Assembly (NCBI GenBank): GCA_024206195.1
Contig: JAAGZO010001295.1
Location: forward strand, 1-20,107
Direction of reading: 5' to 3'
From: a bacterium
Lineage (GTDB): Archaea > Nanoarchaeota > Nanoarchaeia > Woesearchaeales > UBA10216
DNA length: 20,107 nucleotides
The notes under the pieces were generated by a model that saw only the letters and a list, made by a program, of their open reading frames with translations, was not told the DNA's origin and ran no database searches. The translations under genes were made by a program, and so were the position numbers. Shown here piece after piece: positions 1 through 10,306 of this stretch (within the stretch, counting starts at the first letter, position 1; every line of letters begins with the position of its first letter).

Positions 1-69
1 CTATATATACTATATACTGTACTAATTTAAGCCGGACAGGGCGAAACTTTTTATAGTACTTTGTTATTA

Positions 70-79
70 TTGACTTGAC
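70..79 (+). repeat. Tandem TTGAC pentamers in the leader of the giant gene
   Basis: Two TTGAC pentamers lie head to tail, ten bases after a palindromic AGTACT at 55-60. A similar arrangement, AGTACT followed by three TTRAC pentamers, lies before the gene at 19413. The pentamers overlap the putative -35 box, so they could be an operator or simply part of the promoter. Confidence 0.4.
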
Positions 80-104
80 TGTAGATGCAACAATGTAATA
101 TATT
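70..104 (+). promoter_or_regulatory. Probable sigma-70-type promoter of the giant gene
   Basis: TTGACT at 75-80 is followed, after 18 bases, by TATATT at 99-104. Both resemble bacterial -35 and -10 boxes, and the inferred start near 111 leaves a short leader before the ATG at 156. Another TTGACT at 70-75 overlaps the first, so the exact -35 is uncertain. The surrounding 155 bases are AT-rich, hold no gene, and carry an AAAGGTG ribosome binding site at 141-147. Confidence 0.5.
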
Positions 105-155
105 TATATTGGGACATTTTACTTATAATAGGTATTACATAAAGGTGAAAAGGTT

Positions 156-3100
156 ATGGGACAGCAAGGTATGGGAGCAGCACTCGCCGGTGGGGCAGCA
201 AGAGAACAAGACAGATATTCAGTAGACGATGATGTAAGTAAGTCAGATATAGAACAAATAAAGTTGTCTTCTCTATCTAAAGAGATAGATGAAATAGATT
301 TAGAAATAGGCACGGAAACAGATCCAGCAAAAGTTAACATATTAAAAGAAAAGAAAGCTAAACTGTTAAACGAGTACTCTAAGCAATTCAGGATTGTAGA
401 AGACGCGTACGGAATAGAAAGGAAACAATTGTTAGAGAAGGGCAGCAACAGGATAGCTACGTTTAACGAGTGGTACGAAAGAACATTAGGAGAAGCAGAT
501 AGAGAAATAGATCATCAACAGAATCTAAAATACCTACTGAGAGATAGAATAAACCAGTGCGAGGCAGAAAAAAAAGAGATATTCAATAAATACAAGGAAG
601 AAGCAGAAACAAGTGGTGTAACACAATTTTCGCTAGTAAAAAAAGATGTAGATTACAACAGATTAGACGCTGAGCTAATTGACTTAAGAAGACAACGAGA
701 CGAGACTATAAATAAAATACCAAACCTGATCAAAAACAGAAACTCCCAGACAAATACAGAATTAATGCAGAAAGAACTCCAAAATAGAAATTACGAGGAA
801 GCGAGAGCCAAGTACGTACAAGCCGTTGCAGAATTCAACAAACTAGACAAGTTAAAAAAAATGAACGTGCCTTACGACAAAGAACGATATGAAACGTTAG
901 CAGGTAGAACAGACCAGGCTGGCGGTTCACATACAGGAGAACTTCATGACTTAAAAAGTCGAGAACAGATATTAAAAAGAGAATCCAAAGCGTTGGAATC
1001 TAATAAACAGATAGAGCATGAACGCGCCGCATTACTAAGAATACAAAAGTACTTCTCGGCGGAGATCGAAGGTAAACTAGAAGACAGAATATCAAAATCA
1101 TCAAGTCAGTTTTTGGATTTCGCTCAACAGAGGGCTCTATTAACGAAATTAAGCGAAGAAACTTACCTTACTCCAGCTGAAATAGAATTAAGAAAAAGGG
1201 GCATAATAGATGCTGGAGAACAGGCTGTAAAAGCCGACGCTGAAGAAAGGCTTAGAGTTGCAGAGCAAAAAAAAGAAAAGCTATCTAGCTTGTACAAAGA
1301 AGCAGACTATAGAAAAGACGAGCCAAACCCTCATATTAGAGATGCACAAAAAGCTTACAATAAGGGAATAGACACATTAAATAAAGAATTCGCAACTAAG
1401 ATGAAGAAACTCCAAGCAAAGAGAAAAACTGCCTCTCCAGAAGAAATAGAGGGAATAGACAGCGAGATAGATAATGCTCGAAAGCAGAAACAGCGTAGAA
1501 GAGAGGCCCTACTACGAGGAAAAGAACGGTACATAGCTGCAAAGAAGGAAGAACAGTCTAATTACTATCCTGATAAAAAACAGAAGATGGCTGATATACT
1601 ACACCAGATGACAATACTGGCGGATACTGGGGGCACTGTAGAAAAAACAATATATCAGGTTAAAGGTGAATTTGGAACTGGACATAGCGGATTAGCAGAT
1701 ACCGTACATTACGGAAAATCTACTATTTCAACACTAATAAAGGAAAGAGATCGTCTCGTAATAGAACTTAAGCGTGCGCGGGCAGAAAAAAGAATAGAAG
1801 ATTATGATAAGTATATGAAAGAACTCAGCGGTTTAAGTGCTGTAGACAGAAGGAGCTTGCGAAGAAAAGTTGGAGAACTTGAAGCAAGGTTGCAAACCGC
1901 ACACGGCGTAGAGGCTAAGAGACTAAAAGTACAAATAGACAAATTAAAAGAAAGTGATCTTGAAGGCGGTGTATTAGGGCAATTAAGACAAATACAAAAA
2001 GCTAGAGCTGCCTACAGTCCAGGTGTAACGATACGATACGCTAGAGAAAGAATAAAAAAGGAAATGGAAACTCCAATGTTTCTTCACCCATCAGATGAAA
2101 AGATGATTAGTAAAATGCTAAAATCTATAGCTATCGACCCCAAAAATCCAGATAACAAAGCAGCATCTAACACCTCTGAGCGACTAAGCACTATGAAATC
2201 TACCTATGATGCAAAAGTTCGGTGGGAAAATTCTCAATATCATAAAGAGTTAGCCAAAATACCATCTACTGATAGATATAAAAGGGAAAAGCTAAAAGCA
2301 GAACACGACAGGCAAGTGAATACCCTGACAACAGATTACGAGTCAGTCAGAAATCGGGAGCTAAAAGAAGTGATGCATATACAAAAAAGGGAAACGGATA
2401 GAAGGTTAAAAAGCATAGATAAAAAAGCATCTGAACAATCCAAGGAAACAACTACCCCATGGTACGCTACTAAAGCTGACAGAGAGGTTATAGGAATAAA
2501 CGAGGAGAAAAGACAGAAATCTTTAAGTAAGATGGAAAAAATACAGAGGCATCGAAAAAGACTAAAAACACAGTTAGAAACAGACGACAGGCTAAAGAAA
2601 ATGTCAACAGAAGAGCGCCAACGTATAAGAAACAAAATAAATGAATTAGATAGGGTAGGCACAGAAGTAGATTATGATCTAAGAAGATATAGCAGACGTA
2701 TAAGACAACAAGACCCGGCTGCGCCATTAGAATCGCCAAAATTTCTAAGAGATTTTAGACACGAAAGGAGGAGAGTGTATGCAGGAGAGGAAGCTGGCAT
2801 AATAGAAGCTGATATCCCGTATTTAATGGGGAGAATAGCCAAAACTCAAATGAAAATAGATTCTCTTAATAAAATAATTCATGGGCCATCCACTACAGAT
2901 CGTATAACCGCTGAAAAAGAGTTAAACAAACTGAATAGAGAAAAACACAGGTTATCACAGGAAATGACACAGGCTACTATCGAAATAGAGAAAAAGAGGA
3001 AATCAGCACTAAAATCTAAAGAAGTTCAGGATGACATGAATAGAATTATGCAGATGGCCAAAGTACATAGAAAACAGCAGCTAAATGAGGCTAATCGATT

Positions 3101-6100
3101 GTATAAAAGAGATCTTGAGCGGTTAGAACGGATAACAGAAACTAGACAGCCAAGCAAAGAGGTCGGAAACATAATTTCAGAGGCAGACAGGGTAAGAAGG
3201 AGAGCTGAAAAAGAGATACAGGAAGAAACTATAAGAAGGGAAGCTAGAGTTCGAGAGCTTGCTCTGAACGCCGCTATTGCTATACCAACTCTCGAAATGC
3301 CTGACGCATTAAAGGACGCCCGTAAAAATAAGGAAATACAAGAGTATAATAGAAAAATACAAAAAATAAGAGAGGACACAAAAAAAGAACTTTCCGAGAG
3401 ACTATTAAACAAATACGAAAATATAATTAAAGCTAGTCCGTTATATGCAGAAGGTATATCCAAAAAACTAATAGAAGCCGACCCAGATAAGGCAATACAA
3501 ACTATGTCTATAGCTGGGTGGAGAATGCAGAAAGACATACAGAAGATAAAGAAAATACAAGAAAGAATCGAGAAAAAGAAAGCTAAAAAACTGTTAGAAA
3601 TTGAGATGGAATACAACTACCAAACATCTCTTGAATCCATGGAAAACAAGATAGATAAGCTTAAAACTAATAAAGAAGCGTTAAAAAAAACACACGATGA
3701 ATTCAGAAGAAAAATAAAGTTAGTAGACGCAAAAGAATCCGGTTTAAGGGGGGAGGAAAGGAAAATACTAACAGGCAAGATAAACAACTTAACTGATAAC
3801 TTGCGAGAAATTAATAGAAAAAGAAAATACGCCACCGGTGACCAAAAAAGAAGGCTGGATAGGGAAGCTGTAAAACTTGCACAGGAACGTGAGTTGTTAA
3901 AAAGAGAATTAGGAGGAGTCTACGGAGCAGATAGAACTACTACAAAAGAAGCATCTAGATTACTATCAGATTTAGTGAAAACAGGTACACTGTCAGAAAC
4001 CCAAGAACTTGTAGGTAAAAAATTAACAACGGGCGGTATTGCTAGCGACATAAAAAGTAGTGTAAATATACTTAGTTTGAAAAACGAGAGGGAGCAGATT
4101 TATAGAGAAACAAGTAAGATCAGACGTAAAAGAAAGAAACTTGAAACGGATGAAAACTACCTAAAAGAGAAGATAAGGAAAGACGCTAAAGAACAGGGTA
4201 TAACTTACAAAGAAGCAAGAAAGAAAGCCATAGATAACTTAAACAAGCAGGAAAAAAAGCTTATTAATGAAAGAAAAAGAGCAAACAATCGGATAAAGGA
4301 TATCGAATACTTATTAGAAGTAGGTGCTGTAGAAGATATACCAAGTAAGGAGGGAAAGCTCGGCAACGTAATGAGAAGGCTAAGAGCGACTTACGAACCG
4401 AATATTCAATATCCAATCGATGAAGGGTGGAGAACAGCCCCAGCCGGAGTAGAATATAAACCACACATCGGTAAAGAAAGACATCCAGAGATATTAAGAG
4501 TAACGGAAACTGGTGCAATAGAAAGAGAAGTAAGAACTTCAGTTCAAAAAGCCATAAGAGATAGGGAAATCTACATAAGCAATATAAGAAAAGAGCTAGA
4601 AAGATACGAAATAGAGGTTGCTACACCAGAAACAAGGAAAAAACTTGAAGAGATTGGTCTCCCAAGACAAAGAGTAGAAGAATTCAAAAAACTACCGTAT
4701 AAATATAGAAGAAAATTGGTACAACAGCTAAAAGAGCATGATCTCGAAAAGGCAGCCGTAACAGCTTTATTTAAAGAGGCTAAGGAAGCCAAACAAAGAG
4801 TATCTACGAAATACGAAGATATAAGAACGGGAAAGGTAGAACCGCTAAAAGAACAGGTAATAAAAAATCTTGAAAACTTAAATAGAATAGATACAAAATA
4901 TAGGAAAGAGCAGAGGAAGCTGAAACAGCACCTATCTGGGCAAAAGGAATTAACGGATACCGAACTTAAGAGATTAGAAGCAAAACTCCAGGAAGTAGAA
5001 CAACAACTCAAATATGCAAAAAGGGAAGCTGGGGCAGCACCTAAAGCGGCAGGCGGTGTCTTGGGAGAAGCTAGAAGGGAAGAAGTGGTATTATCCAGAT
5101 TAGAAGAAAGACTAAGAAAATTAGAGGGGCCACAACCACCAGAATACATGACTACAAAACTGAAAAGACTTCGGCTGGAGGCAGCTCTCGAAGCCAATAC
5201 AGAAAAGAAAAACCTATTGCAAGAACAAATACGTAAAGAAGAATCTCATATAAATAGGAGAGTTGAAATAGCCAAGAGAGCAACAGAAAAAAGTATACAA
5301 GAGAAAAAGAAAAAAATAAAGGAAGCTAGAGTAGAGGCTCGCAAGGAAACAATACATCTCCGCGACAAGTATAATAGATTGCAAAAACAACATGACCAGG
5401 CACTACATATAAACGAGCTAGTAAGAACAAAAACAGAGATGGACAATACCTGGGGAGAGTTGCGTTCTGCCGTGCGCGACAAACCAAAAAGGGACGCAGC
5501 CTTAAAAATCGTAAGTGTAGACGAAAGCGATCCAGCTAGTATACCAAGTTTAGTAAGGAAAAAAGTAGGAACCCTGTATGGAGTAGTAGGAGCTGATGAA
5601 GATAAAGTTAGATCCTTAGAAACAAGGTTAGAAAGATTAGCTGGGAGAAACTGGAGAGGCAAAAAAACATTACCAAAAAAAGCAGTGCCTGTGTACAAAA
5701 ACCTGGTCGAGGAATATCAAAATATACATAAGAAAATGTTGGGAGAAGTAAAAAACGTCCCAGACCTGCAAAAAAAGTATGACACCGCAGCCATAAAATA
5801 TGAGGCTTTGTACAATATCGTAGATAAGGAAAAAAAGGAGTTTAAAAAGCTAAAAAGTAGCCTCGTAGAGATTACCGGTACAAAGATAGTAATATCAGAA
5901 CGTCTTGCTAAGAAAGGAGCTAGTGCTAGAGAAAAATTCGTCAAAAGCCTAGAGGCGTTAAAAAAAGAGCTACCTGCAAAAGATGCAGAAAAACTAAGTA
6001 GTTCTATATATTCTGTATTACAAGAAAAATACGGAGTAACAATGCGCCCAGGAAAAAAGGGAGAGACAAGATTTTACAAATCGGGCATATTAGATACAGA

Positions 6101-9100
6101 ATACAAGGTAGTACCAGAAATTCAAACACTAATAACTAAATCACCAGAATGGAAATTGCTCCAAAGAGACCTAGTCAAGAAACCAAAAGTTATTGTCACA
6201 CAGGACACAATAAAAAAAATGGAGGAGGATGGAGCTCCAAAATCCATTATACAAAAAATAACTCCACTTTTAGGAAGAGAATTTTCAAGTAAAAAAGATC
6301 TTGCAGTAGAAATGACAAAGTTTGGAATAACAGACAAGCAGTGGAGAGATACGGCAAGTAGGTACGCTAAAAAAACGGAAGTAGGGCTGCGCAGAAAAGA
6401 AGCAGCACTAAGACAAAAGGTAAGAGATGCTGCCACAGCCGCACGATTGCTAGAAAAAGATATAGCGATATTCATACCAGTCACACAAAAGCAGGTGAGT
6501 GATCTAAGGGATACTTTAGCAAAGTCCAAATCACCTAAGGAATATAACGACATTGGAGAAAGATTAAGTAAATACAGAGCCCATCTCGCAGAAACAAGGC
6601 GGGAAGAAGCTCAGGCTTACAAACTTGCGCAAAAGGCGTTTAGCATAATAGACGAAGACTTTAAACAAGGAAAAATAGCCGATCTGACAAAAGAAGGAAA
6701 AATAAAATTAACACGAGATGCCTTAAAAAGAGCAAAGGACATCAGCCCCATTTTTAAGGGGAGCACCCGCGCAAAGGAGATTATCCAGGAATACGTTACT
6801 ATGAAAACCCTAGAAGCGGAAAGAAAAAAGGCAGTGGTATTAACTACAAAGCAAAAACACCAGCTAAGAGAAAAAATAGCGCAAGGGGAAATGGCAGTGA
6901 GAACCAAGGAAAGGATAGAAAAGTTAGAAAAGACAGTTCTGCACACTTCCCTGGTTTTGCACAAGGCCGTTGCAGTAAGAAAAGAATCAGCAGCTATAGA
7001 ACAAGGCTCGTCTAGAGAACATAGGGAACGATTAATAAACATAGACAAAACAGAAAAGAGAAAAAAGGCCGAGATAGTAAAGAAAAAAGAAGATCAGATC
7101 GACAAAATAACTAAGTCGCGAAGAGATGGAAAGATATCAAGAACAGAAGCCGAAGCACTAAAAAAAAATGTTCTTACTGACTATATGCAAGAATCAGTAC
7201 GGTTGAAGCGCTATTATGAAGCTGAAAGAAATCGAATCCCGACTACTATTAACGTTAGGCGGGAACTATTAGACATTGTAAGAAAAGAAGCTACAGCCCA
7301 ACCAATGACAAGAGCAGAAATGCGAAAACGGGTCAGGACTGCCCGAATGGCCCCAGCCATAACTACAGCAACAACAGTGGAAATTTTAAGTGGCAAGAAA
7401 CTGAGCGACTTCGAGCGGGAGATCAGAACAGAAAAAAACCCTGACAAAAGGAAAGAAATAATCGACACAATGAACAACTATGTCGAAAGAGCAAAAACTA
7501 TGAACAAGGAGCTACTTGGCGGAGGCACTAAATTTCATAGGGGAAGAGCAAAGCTACCATCTGTAGAAAAAGCCAGGAAGATCGTAAAAGAACTTACAGA
7601 AAAGCGCAGAGAAGCTAGACAAGAACTAATAGAAATAGCAAAAGTTGCTGAGAGAGTTACAAACAAAAGAATGGGGGTAGTAGGGGAAAGCAAAATACCA
7701 CTTATAGAAGTTTCCCTAGAAGATGTAAATAAGGCGCTAGCTAAGTCTAAGAGTATAAAAGAAAAGGCTAAAAGGACCGCCTCTGAAGCAAAGAAAATAA
7801 GAGACGCTATAAATGATAAGAAACGTAGAGTAGAGCTTGAAATAACGGATCGAACACAACGTAAAACTAGGGAAAAGATGCGGAGCGCTCTGCAAAAAGC
7901 TACAGACAAGGTAGAAGAACAGCGAAGAATTGGTAAAGAAACTGAGGAAAGAGCCATAGACATCCGAGTAAAAGAACTTAAAAAAGCTGCAGAAAAAAAG
8001 CCAACTAAAAAAGTAATAGCAGAAAAAATCTATACTGAATATTATAAGGATATGGGCGCAAGAGTCAAGCCGCCAAAACATGTACAAAGAGCTATAAAAC
8101 AACTTCAAAAATCCATAACAAGAGATAAGAAGTTACTCGCTGAGTACACTCGCAAGAAAGAGTATATAGGTTCTGTACAAAGACCCCAACTAGGAAAAAA
8201 GCCAGAAGCTATAGAACATACAAGATACTTTATCGATCATAAATCATTAGAAGCTATTAGAAAAGCTCGTATGGCAGATCTAAAAAAAGATAAAAAAGCA
8301 AAGAAAAGAGTAGCTGGTGCAGTTGTGTTTGAGGAATTCGAAATTAAAGACGTTTACAGCAAAAAGGAAGCTACGAAAAAGATAAGAAGGGAAATGGCAT
8401 ACGTAGGAAATATGGAGTTTGGCTCTATAGAACAGGCATTACAAACCATACCAGAAAAGTATAGATCATTGGTTAATGTAGGCAAGAAAAAAGTTAAATT
8501 ATACCCTACTGGAGAGATAAGAGGGGAAGTAAGAAAAAGAGAAAAACTAATATATGTAAAAGGACAGGTAGAGAAGGGTACAGAAATACCACGGAAGGGG
8601 GAAAAGTGGCGGCGTGAGGAACTTGGAGTTTTAGCAGCCCATAGAGCCGCAGCCCCAGGAGCACCGTCGGTTATAGAGCTGGAAAGAGCTAGAAAATTTC
8701 AACCAGTATACGGACAAGCTAAAGGAGCAGCTACAAAAATAGCACAACTACAAAAGTCTATAGAAAGTAAGCAGCAGGCTATAAGCAAATTGAGAGCACC
8801 GGGAATAGAAGCTGCTAAAGACGTAAGAGCTGGGACCTACCAACTCCCTCAAAGAGAAAAACAAAGAAGGGCGCTTGGATTTGAGACAGAAGCAGAGTGG
8901 AAAAGTGCCATGAAATATTATATGCGTTGGGGAGGGGAAGATGGAGCTGCTAAAGCAAGCGAAAAGCACTATAGACGCTCAAAACATTATCTTAAAAAGG
9001 CAGAGGAAACAAGAATCTCTGATAAGGTAAAAGAGAAAGAGTTTTTGCGTCTGGCCCACGAAGCTAAGGCAAAAGGCGACCTTATGTTTAATGCTATAAG

Positions 9101-10244
9101 ATCCCTAGAAGACAGGCAAGGTTGGCGAGGAGCTGAGCGGAAAGCTTCTGAAATAAGTAATAGACTAATAGAAGGAGCAAAACCAAATAAATCAGTAAAC
9201 TTTATACCTTCCCCCGGTGTTATGAGAAGCCCTTTTTTCAGGGAAGGATTAGGAGTAGAGCAGGGGCGTAAACTAGGGCATGCTGTGGCAGAAAGTCTTG
9301 GAATTGGAAATATTCCGATCACTACAATACCAAGATACAAAACTAGGCGAGAAATGCGATTAATGACTGCTAAAGAGGTAAAAAAAGCTGTGCAGAGAGG
9401 TGATTACACACAAGCAGTAACAAGAGAATTGAAAAAACCAGGGACGTACACAGAAAAGGTAGAAGCATCTGTAAAACGTAGAGAAGCTGTAACACCGGAA
9501 ATAATGTTGGATTATCTTAGACAGCAGAGACCGGAGAGGCCTGTATCACCAGTAAGATGGAAAAGAGGCGTAGCTCCAGCAATAGATAAACACATAAACA
9601 TGTACAAGAAGCAGCTGAAGACAGCAACGGGAAAGGAGCTTGATCAAATACAAAGGAGCATAAAAGCCTTGGAAAAAGCTCAAAGTAAGCAAAGGGCAGC
9701 AGAAAAAGCCTGGAAACCAGCAGAAGAGGTATTAGAGAAGGAGTATACTAAACAAAAAGAACTCAGGAAGAAAATTGCCTCCGTAAGAAATTTTGAAAGG
9801 TATGTCCAATCACGTCAACGCAGGGAAAGACCCGAATCTGCTACAAAAGTATCTAGCCCTAAAAGGATTCTACCAGCAGAGGGTTACTTTATCAAAAGAA
9901 TTCCGTTTACTGCCAAGCAATATTTATCTACAAAGCGACCAACTGCGCTAGAAAGAGAAACTTTCCGCGGCTTCTTAAATGAAGCTATAATAGCTAAAGT
10001 ATTAAGGAAACGCAGAAAAGAAAGAGTAAGGGAAATAGCTAAGGGGAGAATAGAATTTGAACAAAGAGTTAGAACTTCCATGGTAAGAAGGAGATTAGAC
10101 GAGTATAGAAAAAAGATGGAAAGGAGATCACTATCTATCTCACAAAGAGCCTATTATGAGAAACAGATAAATAGAATACGGAAAGAGCTAGAGGAGGAAC
10201 CAACACTAAATAGTGGATATACCAAGATAGCGCAGAGGGTATAA
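156..10244 (+). CDS. Giant 3362-residue highly charged helical protein, function unknown
   Basis: This single uninterrupted frame is over 10 kb long and starts at an ATG behind AAAGGTG. The protein is dominated by Lys, Glu and Arg with many KK, RR and EE runs, which suggests long helices or coiled coils. I see no membrane segment, signal peptide or catalytic motif. Only one cysteine is visible, at residue 135. The N-terminus is Gly/Ala-rich (MGQQGMGAALAGGAA). Short glycine motifs such as GGVLG or GGVYG break the charged stretches near residues 604, 1253, 1633, 1809 and 2507. Near the C-terminus, residues 3241-3262 (EGYF, then RIPF, then YLSTK) match a stretch of the nested protein encoded at 11688-13172. 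A structural, scaffold or internal virion role is possible. A tape-measure protein is an alternative, but the hydrophobic segments usual there are absent. No family is recognised. A strong terminator follows the stop. Confidence 0.93.
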   Translation: MGQQGMGAALAGGAAREQDRYSVDDDVSKSDIEQIKLSSLSKEIDEIDLEIGTETDPAKVNILKEKKAKLLNEYSKQFRIVEDAYGIERKQLLEKGSNRIATFNEWYERTLGEADREIDHQQNLKYLLRDRINQCEAEKKEIFNKYKEEAETSGVTQFSLVKKDVDYNRLDAELIDLRRQRDETINKIPNLIKNRNSQTNTELMQKELQNRNYEEARAKYVQAVAEFNKLDKLKKMNVPYDKERYETLAGRTDQAGGSHTGELHDLKSREQILKRESKALESNKQIEHERAALLRIQKYFSAEIEGKLEDRISKSSSQFLDFAQQRALLTKLSEETYLTPAEIELRKRGIIDAGEQAVKADAEERLRVAEQKKEKLSSLYKEADYRKDEPNPHIRDAQKAYNKGIDTLNKEFATKMKKLQAKRKTASPEEIEGIDSEIDNARKQKQRRREALLRGKERYIAAKKEEQSNYYPDKKQKMADILHQMTILADTGGTVEKTIYQVKGEFGTGHSGLADTVHYGKSTISTLIKERDRLVIELKRARAEKRIEDYDKYMKELSGLSAVDRRSLRRKVGELEARLQTAHGVEAKRLKVQIDKLKESDLEGGVLGQLRQIQKARAAYSPGVTIRYARERIKKEMETPMFLHPSDEKMISKMLKSIAIDPKNPDNKAASNTSERLSTMKSTYDAKVRWENSQYHKELAKIPSTDRYKREKLKAEHDRQVNTLTTDYESVRNRELKEVMHIQKRETDRRLKSIDKKASEQSKETTTPWYATKADREVIGINEEKRQKSLSKMEKIQRHRKRLKTQLETDDRLKKMSTEERQRIRNKINELDRVGTEVDYDLRRYSRRIRQQDPAAPLESPKFLRDFRHERRRVYAGEEAGIIEADIPYLMGRIAKTQMKIDSLNKIIHGPSTTDRITAEKELNKLNREKHRLSQEMTQATIEIEKKRKSALKSKEVQDDMNRIMQMAKVHRKQQLNEANRLYKRDLERLERITETRQPSKEVGNIISEADRVRRRAEKEIQEETIRREARVRELALNAAIAIPTLEMPDALKDARKNKEIQEYNRKIQKIREDTKKELSERLLNKYENIIKASPLYAEGISKKLIEADPDKAIQTMSIAGWRMQKDIQKIKKIQERIEKKKAKKLLEIEMEYNYQTSLESMENKIDKLKTNKEALKKTHDEFRRKIKLVDAKESGLRGEERKILTGKINNLTDNLREINRKRKYATGDQKRRLDREAVKLAQERELLKRELGGVYGADRTTTKEASRLLSDLVKTGTLSETQELVGKKLTTGGIASDIKSSVNILSLKNEREQIYRETSKIRRKRKKLETDENYLKEKIRKDAKEQGITYKEARKKAIDNLNKQEKKLINERKRANNRIKDIEYLLEVGAVEDIPSKEGKLGNVMRRLRATYEPNIQYPIDEGWRTAPAGVEYKPHIGKERHPEILRVTETGAIEREVRTSVQKAIRDREIYISNIRKELERYEIEVATPETRKKLEEIGLPRQRVEEFKKLPYKYRRKLVQQLKEHDLEKAAVTALFKEAKEAKQRVSTKYEDIRTGKVEPLKEQVIKNLENLNRIDTKYRKEQRKLKQHLSGQKELTDTELKRLEAKLQEVEQQLKYAKREAGAAPKAAGGVLGEARREEVVLSRLEERLRKLEGPQPPEYMTTKLKRLRLEAALEANTEKKNLLQEQIRKEESHINRRVEIAKRATEKSIQEKKKKIKEARVEARKETIHLRDKYNRLQKQHDQALHINELVRTKTEMDNTWGELRSAVRDKPKRDAALKIVSVDESDPASIPSLVRKKVGTLYGVVGADEDKVRSLETRLERLAGRNWRGKKTLPKKAVPVYKNLVEEYQNIHKKMLGEVKNVPDLQKKYDTAAIKYEALYNIVDKEKKEFKKLKSSLVEITGTKIVISERLAKKGASAREKFVKSLEALKKELPAKDAEKLSSSIYSVLQEKYGVTMRPGKKGETRFYKSGILDTEYKVVPEIQTLITKSPEWKLLQRDLVKKPKVIVTQDTIKKMEEDGAPKSIIQKITPLLGREFSSKKDLAVEMTKFGITDKQWRDTASRYAKKTEVGLRRKEAALRQKVRDAATAARLLEKDIAIFIPVTQKQVSDLRDTLAKSKSPKEYNDIGERLSKYRAHLAETRREEAQAYKLAQKAFSIIDEDFKQGKIADLTKEGKIKLTRDALKRAKDISPIFKGSTRAKEIIQEYVTMKTLEAERKKAVVLTTKQKHQLREKIAQGEMAVRTKERIEKLEKTVLHTSLVLHKAVAVRKESAAIEQGSSREHRERLINIDKTEKRKKAEIVKKKEDQIDKITKSRRDGKISRTEAEALKKNVLTDYMQESVRLKRYYEAERNRIPTTINVRRELLDIVRKEATAQPMTRAEMRKRVRTARMAPAITTATTVEILSGKKLSDFEREIRTEKNPDKRKEIIDTMNNYVERAKTMNKELLGGGTKFHRGRAKLPSVEKARKIVKELTEKRREARQELIEIAKVAERVTNKRMGVVGESKIPLIEVSLEDVNKALAKSKSIKEKAKRTASEAKKIRDAINDKKRRVELEITDRTQRKTREKMRSALQKATDKVEEQRRIGKETEERAIDIRVKELKKAAEKKPTKKVIAEKIYTEYYKDMGARVKPPKHVQRAIKQLQKSITRDKKLLAEYTRKKEYIGSVQRPQLGKKPEAIEHTRYFIDHKSLEAIRKARMADLKKDKKAKKRVAGAVVFEEFEIKDVYSKKEATKKIRREMAYVGNMEFGSIEQALQTIPEKYRSLVNVGKKKVKLYPTGEIRGEVRKREKLIYVKGQVEKGTEIPRKGEKWRREELGVLAAHRAAAPGAPSVIELERARKFQPVYGQAKGAATKIAQLQKSIESKQQAISKLRAPGIEAAKDVRAGTYQLPQREKQRRALGFETEAEWKSAMKYYMRWGGEDGAAKASEKHYRRSKHYLKKAEETRISDKVKEKEFLRLAHEAKAKGDLMFNAIRSLEDRQGWRGAERKASEISNRLIEGAKPNKSVNFIPSPGVMRSPFFREGLGVEQGRKLGHAVAESLGIGNIPITTIPRYKTRREMRLMTAKEVKKAVQRGDYTQAVTRELKKPGTYTEKVEASVKRREAVTPEIMLDYLRQQRPERPVSPVRWKRGVAPAIDKHINMYKKQLKTATGKELDQIQRSIKALEKAQSKQRAAEKAWKPAEEVLEKEYTKQKELRKKIASVRNFERYVQSRQRRERPESATKVSSPKRILPAEGYFIKRIPFTAKQYLSTKRPTALERETFRGFLNEAIIAKVLRKRRKERVREIAKGRIEFEQRVRTSMVRRRLDEYRKKMERRSLSISQRAYYEKQINRIRKELEEEPTLNSGYTKIAQRV

Positions 10245-10270
10245 GAAAAGGAAATTCTATATAATATATA

Positions 10271-10306
10271 AAGAGGATTGGGGGTTAGATTACCCCCAAT
10301 TCTTTT
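10271..10306. terminator. Intrinsic terminator between convergent genes
   Basis: A perfect 9-bp stem, ATTGGGGGT (10277-10285) with ACCCCCAAT (10292-10300), encloses a 6-base loop. It extends outward with AAGAGG against TCTTTT, including two G-T pairs, and gives a T-rich 3' side after the plus-strand giant gene. The minus-strand gene's stop codon overlaps its outer edge, so it may terminate both transcripts; the minus-strand T-tract (CCTCTTT) is weaker. Confidence 0.88.

Noticed and set aside
4571..5197. Long antisense open frame (208 codons) within the giant gene, with others like it along the gene
   Set aside because: The coding strand is strongly purine-rich, which leaves antisense frames open and gives Leu/Ser/Phe-rich products. 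No ribosome binding sites or domains are seen.
156..10244. Phage tape-measure protein
   Set aside because: Length would fit, but there are no hydrophobic or transmembrane-like segments and the charge density is much higher than usual. Kept only as a weak alternative.
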